Assembly: GCF_014640155.1 (NCBI RefSeq)
Contig: NZ_BMGK01000007.1
Span: 165,029 to 229,028 of the forward strand
DNA length: 64,000 bases
From: Planktosalinus lacus
GTDB taxonomy: Bacteria; Bacteroidota; Bacteroidia; Flavobacteriales; Flavobacteriaceae
Reading direction: 5' to 3'
In this document: piece after piece, positions 24,358 through 32,156 of the stretch
Numbering within the stretch: the first letter of the stretch is position 1
Layout of the letters: each line of letters starts with the position of its first letter
Made by a program: the position numbers and the translations under genes
The notes under the pieces: generated by a model
What the model was told of the DNA's origin: nothing
The model's input: only the letters and a program-made list of their open reading frames with translations
Database searches by the model: none

Positions 24358-24927
24358 ATGACTAAAATCATAAATCGATGTCCTTGGTGTGGAACTGATC
24401 CGCTTTATGTAAACTATCATGATACTGAATGGGGTGTGCCGGTTTTTGATGATACCACCTTATTTGAGTTTTTAATTCTTGAAAGTTTTCAGGCAGGTTT
24501 GAGCTGGATTACTGTTTTGCGTAAGCGTGAAAATTTTCGCAAAGCATTTGATGATTTTGATTACGCTAAGATTGCCACATATCAAGAAGATAAAATTCAG
24601 GAGTTATTACAAAACCCCGGAATTATCAGGAATAAACTAAAAGTTAGGGCCGCAGTGAGTAATGCACAGGCATTTATAAAGGTACAAAAAGAATTTGGGA
24701 GTTTTAGTAATTATATATGGGGGTTTGTTGATGGAACCCCGGTAAAAAACACTCTGAAATCAATGAAGGATGCTCCTGCAACCACACCACTTTCAGACAA
24801 CATAAGCAAAGATTTAAAAAAACGTGGTTTCAAATTTATGGGAAGCACGGTGGTGTATGCACATATGCAGGCTACGGGAATGGTAAATGATCATCTCGTA
24901 GATTGTTTCAGACATGCTGAAGTTTAG
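24358..24927 (+). CDS. tag: DNA-3-methyladenine glycosylase I
   Basis: A 189-residue base-excision enzyme removing 3-methyladenine from alkylated DNA. The Tag signature is complete: RCPWCGTDPLYVNYHDTEWG at the N-terminus, with the zinc-binding Cys, and the ESFQAGLSWITVLRKRENFR segment. The C-terminal ATGMVNDHLVDCFRH carries the remaining zinc ligands. The length is normal. Its stop abuts the convergent TPR-protein gene. It appears to be a single-gene unit. Confidence 0.97.
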   Translation: MTKIINRCPWCGTDPLYVNYHDTEWGVPVFDDTTLFEFLILESFQAGLSWITVLRKRENFRKAFDDFDYAKIATYQEDKIQELLQNPGIIRNKLKVRAAVSNAQAFIKVQKEFGSFSNYIWGFVDGTPVKNTLKSMKDAPATTPLSDNISKDLKKRGFKFMGSTVVYAHMQATGMVNDHLVDCFRHAEV

Positions 24928-25287
24928 TTATTTTTTAGAAAATTTTTTGTAAAGGTCAAAATATTTTTTTGCCTTTTCATTTTCATTTAAATACTCCAAC
25001 GTTTTGGAATAGTGATAATAGGCTACCGGAATTGGGTTTTTATCAATCTCAAACCATTTTTCAAACCATTTTTTGGAGTCAATGTAATTTTCTTTGGCAA
25101 AATTTGCTTGCGCTAGTTTTTGATAAATTTGAGGAGATTCATAACCTTCTTCCAAGACGTTTTCATAAATTTTAATGACATCTATCTTATTTGATTCGAG
25201 CGTTTTTGTTGATAGATTTTCTTGACCTTGAGCAGTAAATGCCATGAAGAACAAGGCAATAAAAAGGGGAGTGAGGTTTTTTCTCAT
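24928..25287 (-). CDS. small secreted tetratricopeptide-like protein
   Basis: A 119-residue exported protein with a signal peptide (MRKNLTPLFIALFFMAFTAQG) and about two TPR-like helix pairs (ENVLEEGYESPQIYQKLAQANF and SKTLEYLNENEKAKKYFDLY). The open frame runs to a TTG at 25341, but the ATG at 25287 begins the signal peptide and is chosen. It probably serves as a protein-protein adaptor in the periplasm. It lies downstream of aat on the same strand with a 77 bp gap. Confidence 0.8.
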   Translation of the reverse strand: MRKNLTPLFIALFFMAFTAQGQENLSTKTLESNKIDVIKIYENVLEEGYESPQIYQKLAQANFAKENYIDSKKWFEKWFEIDKNPIPVAYYHYSKTLEYLNENEKAKKYFDLYKKFSKK

Positions 25288-25364
25288 TGTAAGTTTTGGA
25301 CTTAGATTTTTGTAAATGTAATAAAAATACTTAAAAACCAAAGAGTTAAGAATTTTCTTACGAA

Positions 25365-26003
25365 TTATTTGATATATTTAAGAAACTCATCTCTGGGAAT
25401 TAAACAGGCCCCCAGCGATTCTAAATGTTTTGTATGCACTTGACAATCTATCAGTTTATAATTCTTTAGATTCAAATGCTCAACTAAGTGAACCAATGCA
25501 ACTTTTGACGCATCACTCACTTTGTGAAACATGCTTTCGCCACAAAATACTTTTTTTTCAGGCAAATCAATACCATAGAGTCCGCCCACTAATTCTTCAT
25601 TTTGCCAGACTTCTACTGAAAGTGCATATCCTTTGCTGTGTAATTTGGTGTATGCATCAATCATTTCTTGAGTTATCCAGGTGCCGTTTTGATCTTTTCT
25701 GTAAGTAATGGAACATTGTTGAATTACTTCCGTGAAAGCGGTATTGAAAGTAACATTAAAACAACGACTTCGAATGGTCTTATTCAAACTTTTTGAAACT
25801 TTTAGTTTGTCTAAATACAATACCATTCTTGGATCTGGACTCCACCATAAAACAGGTTGTCCTTCAGAATACCAGGGAAAGACACCTGAATTATAAGCTT
25901 CCAGAAGTCGTTTTGTTCTGAGTTTTCCGCCAATCGCTAACAGGCCTTCTTCATCGGCTAAAGAAACATCGGGAAATGAACTGTTGTCTTTGAGGAAAAT
26001 CAT
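25365..26003 (-). CDS. aat: leucyl/phenylalanyl-tRNA-protein transferase
   Basis: A 212-residue enzyme adding Leu or Phe to N-terminal Arg/Lys of proteins, marking them for ClpAP-dependent N-degron degradation. Family motifs are present: LLAIGGKL, LLEAYNSGVFPWYSEGQPVLWWSPDPRMVL and GGLYGIDLPEKKVFCGESMFH. The start is ATG. Its start is 1 bp from the stop of the AtoE-like transporter gene upstream, so the two are probably cotranscribed, with no obvious functional link. Confidence 0.96.
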   Translation of the reverse strand: MIFLKDNSSFPDVSLADEEGLLAIGGKLRTKRLLEAYNSGVFPWYSEGQPVLWWSPDPRMVLYLDKLKVSKSLNKTIRSRCFNVTFNTAFTEVIQQCSITYRKDQNGTWITQEMIDAYTKLHSKGYALSVEVWQNEELVGGLYGIDLPEKKVFCGESMFHKVSDASKVALVHLVEHLNLKNYKLIDCQVHTKHLESLGACLIPRDEFLKYIK

Positions 26004-26004
26004 A

Positions 26005-27378
26005 TTAAAAAATCAATAAGCCTGCTAGATAAATGCAGCTTCCGGCAAGCATCAAAATAACTGTATAAGGCAAAATTTCTTTAGCTTTTAATCGGGTGAT
26101 CGCAAGCAATGGCAAAGCCCAAAAGGGCTGTAGCATATTTGTGATTTGGTCACCATAAGAGAGCGCCATGACAATTTTTGGTAAGGGCACCCCCATTTGT
26201 AAAGCAGCATCAATGATAATTGGACCTTGTAGTGCCCACTGGCCACCACCACTGGGCACAAATATATTGACCAAACCTGCACTAAAAAAAGTAAATACCG
26301 GCAAGGTGGTTTCATTCGAAATACTAATAAAAAAGTTACTGATCATCGTCACCATTCCGGCGTCTTTCATAATACCCATTATCCCAAAATACAACGGAAA
26401 CTGGATTAAAATTCCCGATGCACCCGAAATGGCTTCTCCTAAAGCATTGGCATAACTTTTAAAACTACCATGAAGCAGTATTCCAAGTCCCAACATAAAA
26501 AAATTGAGCATATTGGGAGTGATGATTAGGGATTTCAGCGCTTCAAAATATTGAATGATAAAAGCCAACAGTAATAAACAACCAAATCCAATTGCGACAA
26601 TTTTTGAGTTTTCAATTTTGTTTGTTGAGGCGTTTTCTTCGTTTTTGTGTTTGATTTGTTGTTGAGGTAAATTAATTGCTTTTGTGCCTGATGATTTTGC
26701 TAAAAAAAATAAGACCAATGGTACAACAATCAGTAATACTCCAAAGATTAATAAATTCCACCAACTTAAAACTGTTTCACCGGTACTAATTAATTCAGGT
26801 AATTGAGCTGTGGTTTCGGGCGAGCTAATACCCTTCATTAAGGCAGGAATATGACCTTTTTCGGCTACTTTGAGGGGTGCAGAACCACTGATTCCGCCAT
26901 GCCAAATCATCAGTCCCACATACCCGGCAGCACCCACTAAGGGGTAATTGATTGAGAATCCTCTTTTTATTGATGCTTCGGCGACTTTTCTTGCCATAAT
27001 GGCTCCAAAAATCAAACCCAGACCCCAATTAAAAAAAGCAACCAGCATTGTAGAGACACTTACTAAAATAACAGCACTCGTGGTAGAGTGAACCAAATCG
27101 GTAATTCGATCTGTAAGTTTGCTCAAAGGTTTGCTTAAAACTAAAATATGCCCAAGCACCAAAATGAGCATCATTTGGTAACCAAACACCAGCAAGTCGT
27201 TGTTCCAGATCCCTTTTTCCCAGAATTTCATCACTGATGTAAACCGGTTATCGGCGGCAGAAAAATCACCAAAAAGCAATGCGAGAATGATTGTCAAAAC
27301 TGTCAGGAAAACTGCTATGACAAAAGGGGAAGGGATTATTTTCTCAAAAACTTTCTCTAAGGTTTTGGTGAAAGTCAT
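26005..27378 (-). CDS. AtoE-type short-chain fatty acid transporter
   Basis: A 457-residue inner-membrane permease with about 12 hydrophobic helices, matching the AtoE/TIGR00366 short-chain fatty acid transporter family. Typical segments are FNWGLGLIFGAIMARKVAE, the GGISGSAPLKVAEKGH loop, FVPSGGGQWALQGPI and LSYGDQITNMLQPFWALPLL. The open frame extends to a TTG at 27396; the ATG at 27378 (MTFTKTLEKVF) is preferred. A terminator for the upstream DUF3127 gene overlaps the leader. Substrate identity (acetoacetate, butyrate or similar) is inferred from the family. Confidence 0.92.
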   Translation of the reverse strand: MTFTKTLEKVFEKIIPSPFVIAVFLTVLTIILALLFGDFSAADNRFTSVMKFWEKGIWNNDLLVFGYQMMLILVLGHILVLSKPLSKLTDRITDLVHSTTSAVILVSVSTMLVAFFNWGLGLIFGAIMARKVAEASIKRGFSINYPLVGAAGYVGLMIWHGGISGSAPLKVAEKGHIPALMKGISSPETTAQLPELISTGETVLSWWNLLIFGVLLIVVPLVLFFLAKSSGTKAINLPQQQIKHKNEENASTNKIENSKIVAIGFGCLLLLAFIIQYFEALKSLIITPNMLNFFMLGLGILLHGSFKSYANALGEAISGASGILIQFPLYFGIMGIMKDAGMVTMISNFFISISNETTLPVFTFFSAGLVNIFVPSGGGQWALQGPIIIDAALQMGVPLPKIVMALSYGDQITNMLQPFWALPLLAITRLKAKEILPYTVILMLAGSCIYLAGLLIF

Positions 27379-27383
27379 AGAAT

Positions 27384-27411
27384 AAAAAAAGCGCAATTAA
27401 AATGCGCTTTT
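27384..27411 (-). terminator. terminator downstream of the DUF3127 gene
   Basis: Minus-strand hairpin with GCGCA/TTGCGC arms (plus-strand GCGCAATTAAAATGCGC) and seven T at its 3' end, 16 bp past the DUF3127 stop and just before the transporter gene. Confidence 0.8.
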
Positions 27412-27426
27412 GGTTATTAAGGTTTT

Positions 27427-27804
27427 TTAAAACGGTAAATCGTCGTGGTCTTCTTCATTTAAATCATTGGCAGATTCAAAAGCTTCAGCGGGTGGCACAG
27501 GGGGTATGTCTGATGCCGGACTTGCCTGCTCTACATTTTCGATGCGCCATCCTTGAATGGAATTGAAATATTTGGTTTCTCCTTGGGGGTTTACCCATTC
27601 GCGTCCTCTCAAGTTGATGCTTATTTTTACATTTTGACCCACATTATAGTTGTTCAACAAATCTGTTTTGTCCTGAACAAACTCAACCATGATGTGTTGA
27701 GGATATTGTTCTTCAGTAGTTACCACAACTTCTCTCTTTCTAAAACCATTGTTTCCAAAGGTTTGTGTTTCACCAATCATTTTGATTTTTCCTTGTACTT
27801 CCAT
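27427..27804 (-). CDS. DUF3127 protein with SSB-like fold and DDLPF tail
   Basis: A 125-residue protein of DUF3127. The N-terminal 85 residues look like a small OB-type beta barrel (MEVQGKIKMIGETQTFG, KREVVVTTEEQYPQHIMVEF, RGREWVNPQGETKYFNSIQGWRIE). A Pro/Ala-rich linker then ends in the acidic tip EEDHDDLPF. The last five residues are identical to those of the SSB encoded at 50047-50511, the tip through which SSB recruits repair and replication proteins. It may bind nucleic acid and the same partners. It is 3 bp from the flavin reductase gene upstream. Confidence 0.88.
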   Translation of the reverse strand: MEVQGKIKMIGETQTFGNNGFRKREVVVTTEEQYPQHIMVEFVQDKTDLLNNYNVGQNVKISINLRGREWVNPQGETKYFNSIQGWRIENVEQASPASDIPPVPPAEAFESANDLNEEDHDDLPF

Positions 27805-27807
27805 TGT

Positions 27808-28683
27808 TTAAATTTTTGCGAGCAACACCTTCCAGGCAGAAAGGAGGTCTCCTTGTTGTAAATAGTTTTGTGCTAATTTATGAATTTCAACTGTATCAGC
27901 CGAACTAAGTTTTGATTTTAGTTGCTGGTTTTCTGAAATAAAATGTGTTATTTCTTCTGTTGTTGGTAATTTTTCAATATTGCCCAGCATTCCCAGATCA
28001 TTTCCGGTTAAAACTGTACTTGATTTTATGGTTTCCGGCAATTGATCAATTCCAATTCCAAGTGTTGAAAGTGGTTTTGGCACTTCAAACATGCCTTTAT
28101 TTGCTCTACTGTACCAATTGCCCCCCATACGAGCCACGGTATCAATTTTATGTTGATCAATAATTTGATGTTCATCTAAAACCGCTTCATCAATGTGTAA
28201 TTTAACCACTTCACAAATCACTAAATTTCCTGCACCGCCTTCTTCACCCAGCTGAATTACTTCATTCACTTTACACTCAAATTGTACCGGACTTTCTGCA
28301 ACCCTTGGAGGTTGTATTTTTTCTGAAGGAATGGCAGTAAATCCTGCTTTCACAAACTCATTGACACCCTTTGGGTATTCAGTTGAAGCGAGTGACATTT
28401 GTTGAACCATGGCATAATTCACAACGTTAATGACAACTTCTTTCACTTCAAGCACATTTTCATAAGTATGCTTGGTGGTATTGTCTCTTCCACGCCTTGC
28501 CGGCGAAAACACCAAAATGGGTGGATTTGCACTAAACACATTAAAAAAACTAAACGGGGATAAATTTACATGTCCGTTTTTGTCAATTGTGCTTGCAAAG
28601 GCTATAGGTCTTGGGGTTACAGCCCCTAATAAATAACCATGTAATCTTCCGACTGAAAGGTCTTTGGGTTCAAATGAAATCAT
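27808..28683 (-). CDS. flavin reductase / FMN-binding split-barrel protein
   Basis: A 291-residue protein with a flavin-reductase-like FMN-binding domain in the first 200 residues (LLGAVTPRPIAFASTIDKNGHVNLSPFSFFNVFSANPP split over the N-terminus, then STEYPKGVNEFVKAGF) and a C-terminal helical extension of about 80 residues. It probably binds FMN and transfers electrons or supplies reduced flavin. The open frame extends to 28782, but the ATG at 28683 matches homologues. It is divergent from the histidine kinase gene and cotranscribed with DUF3127. Confidence 0.9.
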   Translation of the reverse strand: MISFEPKDLSVGRLHGYLLGAVTPRPIAFASTIDKNGHVNLSPFSFFNVFSANPPILVFSPARRGRDNTTKHTYENVLEVKEVVINVVNYAMVQQMSLASTEYPKGVNEFVKAGFTAIPSEKIQPPRVAESPVQFECKVNEVIQLGEEGGAGNLVICEVVKLHIDEAVLDEHQIIDQHKIDTVARMGGNWYSRANKGMFEVPKPLSTLGIGIDQLPETIKSSTVLTGNDLGMLGNIEKLPTTEEITHFISENQQLKSKLSSADTVEIHKLAQNYLQQGDLLSAWKVLLAKI

Positions 28684-28795
28684 ATTGGCAAAGGTAGCGA
28701 AAGTTAAAAATTTGTCTCTAAAAAATCTTCTTAAATTACCAACACAATTATTTAAATGGTTTTCTGTTATATTTAACATCAAAATTGTTCCCGAT

Positions 28796-29965
28796 ATGCA
28801 AAACGAAAAGAATTATTTCAGAGTTGTTTTTGTACTTCTGTCTTTAATTACCGTAATTATTATTTCCTGGAACACATTTGTGTTTTTTAACGAATTAAAA
28901 GAAAATGAACGAACCAAAATGGAAATTTGGGCTTCTGCCCAGGAGGTTCTCAAAGACACTGATATTGACGGAACTGTTACCCAGTTAGCATTGGAGATTT
29001 TAAAAAGCAACACTACCACCCCAATGATTCTCTATAGTTATTCAAATAATGGCGTTGGGCTTAACAAAGGTGACTATGAGTTTAATAACATACCTGAAGA
29101 AGAGGTACAGACTTTCAATCAAATTGAAGCACTTATCGAAAAGTTTAAAACTCATTATGAACCCATAGATGTTACATATGAAGGGGAAGTTTTTAGTACA
29201 ATTTATTATGGGAATTCAAGTACCATTACAAAATTAAAATACTATCCACTTGCTATTTTACTGATTATCCTTTTGTTTATCGGAGTGGTTTATTTCTTTT
29301 TCAGAACTCGGAAAATAGCTGAACAAAATAGGCTTTGGGCCGGAATGGCAAAAGAAACCGCTCATCAAATAGGAACTCCATTGTCCTCCTTGGTTGGATG
29401 GACTGAAATTTTAAAGACTGAGCATATCAACCCTGAGTATATTACTGAAATGGAGAAAGATATTTTCAGGTTGCAAACCATTACTGATCGCTTTTCAAAA
29501 GTAGGGTCGATGCCGGTGTTAAATAAAAAAGACGTGGTATCAGAGACGATCAAATCGTTTGATTATTTGAAAGCCCGTAGCTCAAAATTGATTGAGTTTG
29601 AGTTGCATATTCCCGATGACCCCATCTATGTGAGGCTTAACAAGCAGCTTTATAGTTGGGCCATAGAAAACCTGGTGAAAAACGCTATAGATGCCATGAA
29701 GGGGAAGGGAAAAGTAACCATTACAATCGAAAAGAACACTAAATCAGTTTGTGTTCTAATTTCAGATACCGGAAAGGGAATTCCAAAAAAAGATTTCAAT
29801 AAAATATTTAAACCGGGGTTTACTACTAAAAAACGTGGTTGGGGTCTAGGATTATCACTTACAAGACGTATCATTGAAGACTACCATCAGGGTAAAATAA
29901 AAGTAAAAACTTCAGAAAAGGGAGTGGGGACCACTTTTCAAATCTCCTTGCGACTTGAAGAATAG
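28796..29965 (+). CDS. membrane sensor histidine kinase
   Basis: A 389-residue sensor kinase. Two transmembrane helices (about 10-32 and 155-175) flank a 120-residue periplasmic sensor region. The kinase core has the H box AHQIGTPLSSLVGW (His near 193), N box ENLVKNAIDAM, G1 DTGKGIP, F box and G2 GWGLGLSLTRRI. The frame is open from 28664, but the ATG at 28796 is the likely start, because the earlier stretch overlaps the divergent gene's start region. No response regulator is adjacent, so it is an orphan; its 3' end overlaps the convergent thioesterase gene by 28 bp. Confidence 0.93.
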   Translation: MQNEKNYFRVVFVLLSLITVIIISWNTFVFFNELKENERTKMEIWASAQEVLKDTDIDGTVTQLALEILKSNTTTPMILYSYSNNGVGLNKGDYEFNNIPEEEVQTFNQIEALIEKFKTHYEPIDVTYEGEVFSTIYYGNSSTITKLKYYPLAILLIILLFIGVVYFFFRTRKIAEQNRLWAGMAKETAHQIGTPLSSLVGWTEILKTEHINPEYITEMEKDIFRLQTITDRFSKVGSMPVLNKKDVVSETIKSFDYLKARSSKLIEFELHIPDDPIYVRLNKQLYSWAIENLVKNAIDAMKGKGKVTITIEKNTKSVCVLISDTGKGIPKKDFNKIFKPGFTTKKRGWGLGLSLTRRIIEDYHQGKIKVKTSEKGVGTTFQISLRLEE

Positions 29966-30372
29966 CTTTTAAACACTGCTTTTAAATCATCGGGGATTTG
30001 ATAGGTTTTTTCGGTGTTAAAATCAAAACAAACTGCAACATCACGTGCTTCAATGCATGTCTCTCCTTTATCGTTGAGAATGAGATGTTCCAATGAAAAA
30101 CTACTGTTTTTGATAGAACCAATTCTTGATTTAATTGTTATAGTGCCTGGGTAGAACAATGATTTTTTAAAGTCCACTTTGGAAGAAACCAGCATAGGGC
30201 CACGATTGGTTGCTTTATAGCTTTTATACAAACCCGATTTTTCCCAGATATTCACCCGTGCTGATTGCAAATACCTTATGATACTCACATTGTTTACATG
30301 TTCATATACATCGAGGTCACTCCAGTCGATGCGCAATTGTATTTCCAGAGGAAAGTCATTCAGATCTGTCAT
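29938..30372 (-). CDS. acyl-CoA thioesterase (4HBT hot-dog fold)
   Basis: A 144-residue hot-dog thioesterase. The catalytic region reads RIDWSDLDVYEHVNNVSIIRYLQSAR, with the family aspartate and the HVNN motif, like YbgC/FadM-type enzymes. It would hydrolyse acyl-CoA or acyl-ACP thioesters; the natural substrate is unknown. Its ATG overlaps the HIT-protein stop by 4 bp, so the two are translationally coupled. It converges with the histidine kinase gene. Confidence 0.92.
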   Translation of the reverse strand: MTDLNDFPLEIQLRIDWSDLDVYEHVNNVSIIRYLQSARVNIWEKSGLYKSYKATNRGPMLVSSKVDFKKSLFYPGTITIKSRIGSIKNSSFSLEHLILNDKGETCIEARDVAVCFDFNTEKTYQIPDDLKAVFKSYSSSRKEI

Positions 30373-30758
30373 AAAGCGGATTGAATTTTGGAAGCGAGTG
30401 TTTCGAACTCATCCGGGGTAAGCGATACTTTTTTGCTGAAATCCATATCACTTATTTGATTGAGCGGGATAAGGTGCACGTGCACGTGTGGCACTTCCAA
30501 GCCAACTACAGCAACGCCTATACGTTTGCACGAAACAGTCTTTTCAAGTGCTTTGGCTACTTTTCGTGAAAATTGCATCAGGTTGAGATAAGTACTTTCT
30601 TCGAGGTCAAACAGTTTGTCGACTTCCACTTTAGGGACGCATAAAGTATGACCTTTTGCGTTGGGGTTAATGTCCAGAAAAGCGATGAAATGTTCGTCTT
30701 CTGCTACTTTATATGATGGAATCTCTCCGTGAATGATTTTTGTGAAAATAGTAGGCAT
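30369..30758 (-). CDS. HIT family hydrolase
   Basis: A 129-residue histidine-triad protein of the Hint/HinT type hydrolysing nucleoside phosphoramidates or related nucleotides. It shows IFTKIIHGEIPSYKVAEDE at the N-terminus, HTLCVPKVEVD in the middle and the triad HVHVHLIPL. The ATG at 30758 is chosen over a TTG at 30767. It lies downstream of greA, separated by a strong terminator, and is coupled to the thioesterase gene. Confidence 0.95.
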   Translation of the reverse strand: MPTIFTKIIHGEIPSYKVAEDEHFIAFLDINPNAKGHTLCVPKVEVDKLFDLEESTYLNLMQFSRKVAKALEKTVSCKRIGVAVVGLEVPHVHVHLIPLNQISDMDFSKKVSLTPDEFETLASKIQSAL

Positions 30759-30806
30759 ATTTGTCAAATTTTAATAGGCTAAAGATACAAAATCCAATAA
30801 ACAAAA

Positions 30807-30836
30807 AAAGGGCAGTCTATACTGCCCTTTTAATTT
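30807..30836. terminator. terminator of greA
   Basis: Perfect 10 bp stem AAAGGGCAGT/ACTGCCCTTT with a 4-base loop (30807-30830), with T runs on the minus strand beyond it. It separates greA from the HIT gene and could also work on the plus strand. Confidence 0.9.
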
Positions 30837-30849
30837 TTAAACACAAATA

Positions 30850-31326
30850 TTAATCTCTTGATATTTCAAGAATTTCAAATGTTACAGTTCCGTTGGGCAC
30901 TTGAATTTCTGCTGTTTCACCTACTTTTTTACCAAGCAATCCTTTTCCTATTGGAGAATCTACAGAAATTTTTCCGGCTTTCAGGTCGGCTTCACTTTGC
31001 GCTACAAGTTTATAAGTCATTTGTGTACCATTGGCTTGATTTTTTATTTTGACTGTTGAGTGCACCAATACTTTTGAAGTATCCAATTGTGATTCGTCAA
31101 TTAGTCTTGCGTTGGAGACAATTTCTTCCATTTTGGAAATACGTAACTCCAGCATACCCTGGGCTTCTTTGGCCGCGTCATATTCTGCATTCTCTGACAG
31201 GTCACCTTTATCACGGGCTTCAGCAATGGCCTGTGAAGCCTTTGGACGTTCAACATCTCTTAAATAATCCAATTCGTCTTTTAATTTTTTTAGTCCTTCT
31301 TCAGTGTAATAAGATACTTTACTCAT
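30850..31326 (-). CDS. greA: transcription elongation factor GreA
   Basis: A 158-residue factor that enters the RNA polymerase secondary channel and stimulates transcript cleavage in backtracked complexes. The N-terminal coiled coil carries the acidic tip region (KGDLSENAEYDAAKEAQGMLE, with the conserved D and E), and the C-terminal FKBP-like domain contains the SPIGKGLLGKKVGE motif. The ATG at 31326 (MSKVSYYTEEG) is chosen; the frame is open to 31407. The 5' leader has a terminator-like hairpin (31394-31421), and a TAnnTTTG box lies just upstream of it. Confidence 0.97.
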   Translation of the reverse strand: MSKVSYYTEEGLKKLKDELDYLRDVERPKASQAIAEARDKGDLSENAEYDAAKEAQGMLELRISKMEEIVSNARLIDESQLDTSKVLVHSTVKIKNQANGTQMTYKLVAQSEADLKAGKISVDSPIGKGLLGKKVGETAEIQVPNGTVTFEILEISRD

Positions 31327-31393
31327 AACTTCTTCAATTTTATATAATACAAAGATTCCCGCTACACTGAATAATTCAGTCAACTGCGGGAAC

Positions 31394-31434
31394 GAAAAAA
31401 ATCCCATTCGGGACGGGATTTGATTGCAAATATA
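31394..31434 (-). promoter_or_regulatory. greA leader: -7 box and terminator-like hairpin
   Basis: On the minus strand, TATATTTG (31434-31427) matches TAnnTTTG. Immediately after it comes a 7 bp stem AAATCCC/GGGATTT (31421-31415 and 31405-31399) followed by seven T, about 70 bases before the greA ATG. No -33 TTG lies at the usual distance. The hairpin could attenuate greA, or stabilise the 5' end if transcription starts at it. Confidence 0.5.
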
Positions 31435-31492
31435 CTAAAAATTTAATTGCTTTCGTTTTTATCGTACATTGCATCATATTATTTATATTTCT

Positions 31493-31924
31493 ATGAAGAA
31501 GTTTTTTATCCTAACAATCGGGGTTCTGTTGTTTTCTTGTAATAACGATGATGATGTAAACAGAAATAATCCTTATTTGATTGATCCAATGGTAAATATG
31601 CAACTCGACTTGAGTTTGCCTCAGTACAATCCGTTGAATTTTCCCGGGAACAGCCTACTTTTAAACTCTCAGGGGATTAAAGGAATTGTGGTGTATAATA
31701 TCGATAACAATCAATATGTAGCGCTTGATTTAACTGACCCCAATCATGTGCCCAATGATTGCTCGAGAATGACCATTGAGGGCATTGAAGCTATGTGTCC
31801 TTGTCCAAATGAAAACAACAAGTACAATATCATCACAGGACAGCATGTCACTCAACCCAATTTGTACCCTATGCAACGTTATCGTGCTGAAAGAAATGGG
31901 AATGTGATTTCTATTTCAAATTAA
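31493..31924 (+). CDS. lipoprotein with degenerate Rieske-like domain
   Basis: A 143-residue lipoprotein (signal MKKFFILTIGVLLFSC, lipobox Cys16). The C-terminal half reads like a Rieske ferredoxin fold in layout (DCSRM, then CPCPNENNKYNIITG, then YPMQRYRAERNGNVI), but the cluster-binding Cys-x-His pairs are not intact, so a 2Fe-2S cluster is unlikely. The ATG at 31493 begins the lipoprotein signal; an upstream TTG at 31469 is rejected. Located at the surface or in the periplasm; function unknown. The Rieske resemblance is a visual inference. Confidence 0.75.
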   Translation: MKKFFILTIGVLLFSCNNDDDVNRNNPYLIDPMVNMQLDLSLPQYNPLNFPGNSLLLNSQGIKGIVVYNIDNNQYVALDLTDPNHVPNDCSRMTIEGIEAMCPCPNENNKYNIITGQHVTQPNLYPMQRYRAERNGNVISISN

Positions 31925-32108
31925 TTATTTAGAATCTATCTAAGAAAGCTAAGGGTCGCTTTATCTCAGCCTTTGCTATGGAGTATCTATACAGTATCTA
32001 TACTTAAGGTTACTTTTTGACCCGTCCTGAAATTACTATACAGATATAATATTTTAATTCTAATAGGGTAAAAAAACCCAGGAAATAATGGATTTTTTAT
32101 CTAAAAAC

Positions 32109-32151
32109 AACCGCAAAGCTTAAATTTAAAACCTTTGCGGTTTATTTTTTT
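32109..32151. terminator. bidirectional terminator between lipoprotein and thiamine receptor genes
   Basis: Stem AACCGCAAAG (32109-32118) with CTTTGCGGTT (32133-32142), 14-base AT-rich loop, then TATTTTTTTT on the plus strand and a run of A before it. It serves the convergent genes on both sides. The rest of the 232 bp gap holds only a tandem 11 bp duplication at 31982-32003. Confidence 0.82.
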
Positions 32152-32156
32152 AATAA

